Source: Welwitschia mirabilis (lineage: Eukaryota; Gnetophyta; Gnetopsida; Welwitschiales). From it: DNA of 30,625 bases. The notes beneath the pieces were generated by a model. The model did not search any database. It saw only the letters and a list, made by a program, of their open reading frames with translations, and was not told the origin of the DNA. Of this stretch, positions 30,346-30,625 are shown in pieces (position 1 is the first letter of the stretch; each line of letters begins with the position of its first letter). The stretch is from positions 269,237,971 through 269,268,595 of the forward strand of contig JBOZIK010000001.1 in the NCBI GenBank assembly GCA_051453625.1. The letters are read 5' to 3'. Position numbers and translations under genes: made by a program.

Positions 30346-30625
30346 CACTACTAAAAATATAAGTTTTTATTTTTAGGCTTATATTTTAATAAACACCTTA
30401 AATATGCAGCTTTTTAAGGCTTTTATTCCTCTTTAGAAAGATTGGATAGATCCGAAACTTGGAGAGCGATACCTCATTCCGAGATCTCAATCATGGCAGA
30501 TAAAAACACAACCACTAAACGCCCTATATGAATCTATCAGAGACGTTTTTTAAGCGTTTTGAAATTCATTTTAAGGCGTCTTTTCAAATAACTGCCTTAA
30601 AAGAAACACCTTCCCCCCAAAATTT
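30346..30625 (+). mobile_element. CACTA (En/Spm-like) DNA transposon terminus, truncated by window end
   Basis: CACTACTAAAAATATAAG begins at 30346, closely matching the CACTAC(A/T)A(G)AAA ends of plant CACTA elements. Subterminal short motifs of TTTTAAGGC type recur in both orientations: CTTTTTAAGGCTTTTA (30409-30424), GTTTTTTAAGCGTTTT (30544-30559), TTTTAAGGCGTCTTTT (30570-30585) and CTGCCTTAAAAG (30591-30602). Such subterminal arrays bind transposase in this family. The preceding three bases (GAT) would be the target duplication. The other end is not in the window. Confidence 0.6.

Noticed and set aside
1-30625. CRISPR arrays, bacterial operons, phage genes
   Set aside because: No regularly spaced repeats with unique spacers, no ribosome-binding sites or gene strings. 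All evidence points to plant nuclear DNA.

Overview
The window looks like nuclear DNA of a seed plant, most likely an angiosperm. The evidence is an intact plant-type nuclear tRNA-Leu, a decayed piece of plastid 16S rRNA, and a dense nest of plant-type transposable elements: an L1 LINE, an RTE LINE, a Tat-like Ty3/gypsy element, SIRE-like Copia LTRs and a CACTA terminus. The sequence is AT-rich. Four runs of N (1924-2023, 7800-7820, 12753-13356, 16886-16985) mark it as a draft scaffold. I find no intact protein-coding host gene. The species cannot be named from what is visible.

Layout. 1-841 is the 3' part of a SIRE-like Copia LTR on the + strand, with an upstream array of GTCGAC-type motifs. 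842-5779 is low-copy-looking DNA without a recognisable gene. It holds a duplicated segment (1776-1923 and 4194-4402) and a possible promoter with a splice-site pair (about 2941-4100). 5780-5860 is tRNA-Leu(AAG). About 5990-10060 is a heavily decayed L1 LINE with zinc-knuckle ORF1, endonuclease, reverse transcriptase and zf-RVT. 10060-13884 is mostly unassigned AT-rich sequence.

13885-26693 is one LTR retrotransposon of about 12.8 kb with both LTRs, near-matching 5-bp target duplications (GGATT/GGATC), gag (present twice, either side of a 100-N gap), protease, RT, RNase H and integrase. Between pol and the 3' LTR lie about 4.2 kb holding a decayed antisense ORF, a degenerate tandem-repeat tract and a second extra ORF on the sense strand. 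This layout best fits the Tat lineage. It inserted next to or into an RTE-type LINE (26694-28259, - strand). That LINE is cut on its other side by the end of a SIRE-like Copia element on the - strand (LTR 28260-29530, polypurine tract, 3' end of an env-position ORF). The LTR contains a fragment of plastid 16S rRNA, and the Copia ORF is itself interrupted at 30346 by what looks like a CACTA transposon running off the window.

None of the elements can be autonomous. Most visible stops and lost catalytic residues fit C-to-T or G-to-A change, the expected mark of long-term cytosine methylation. The most interesting parts are the two extra ORFs of the Tat-like element and the plastid fragment inside the Copia LTR.
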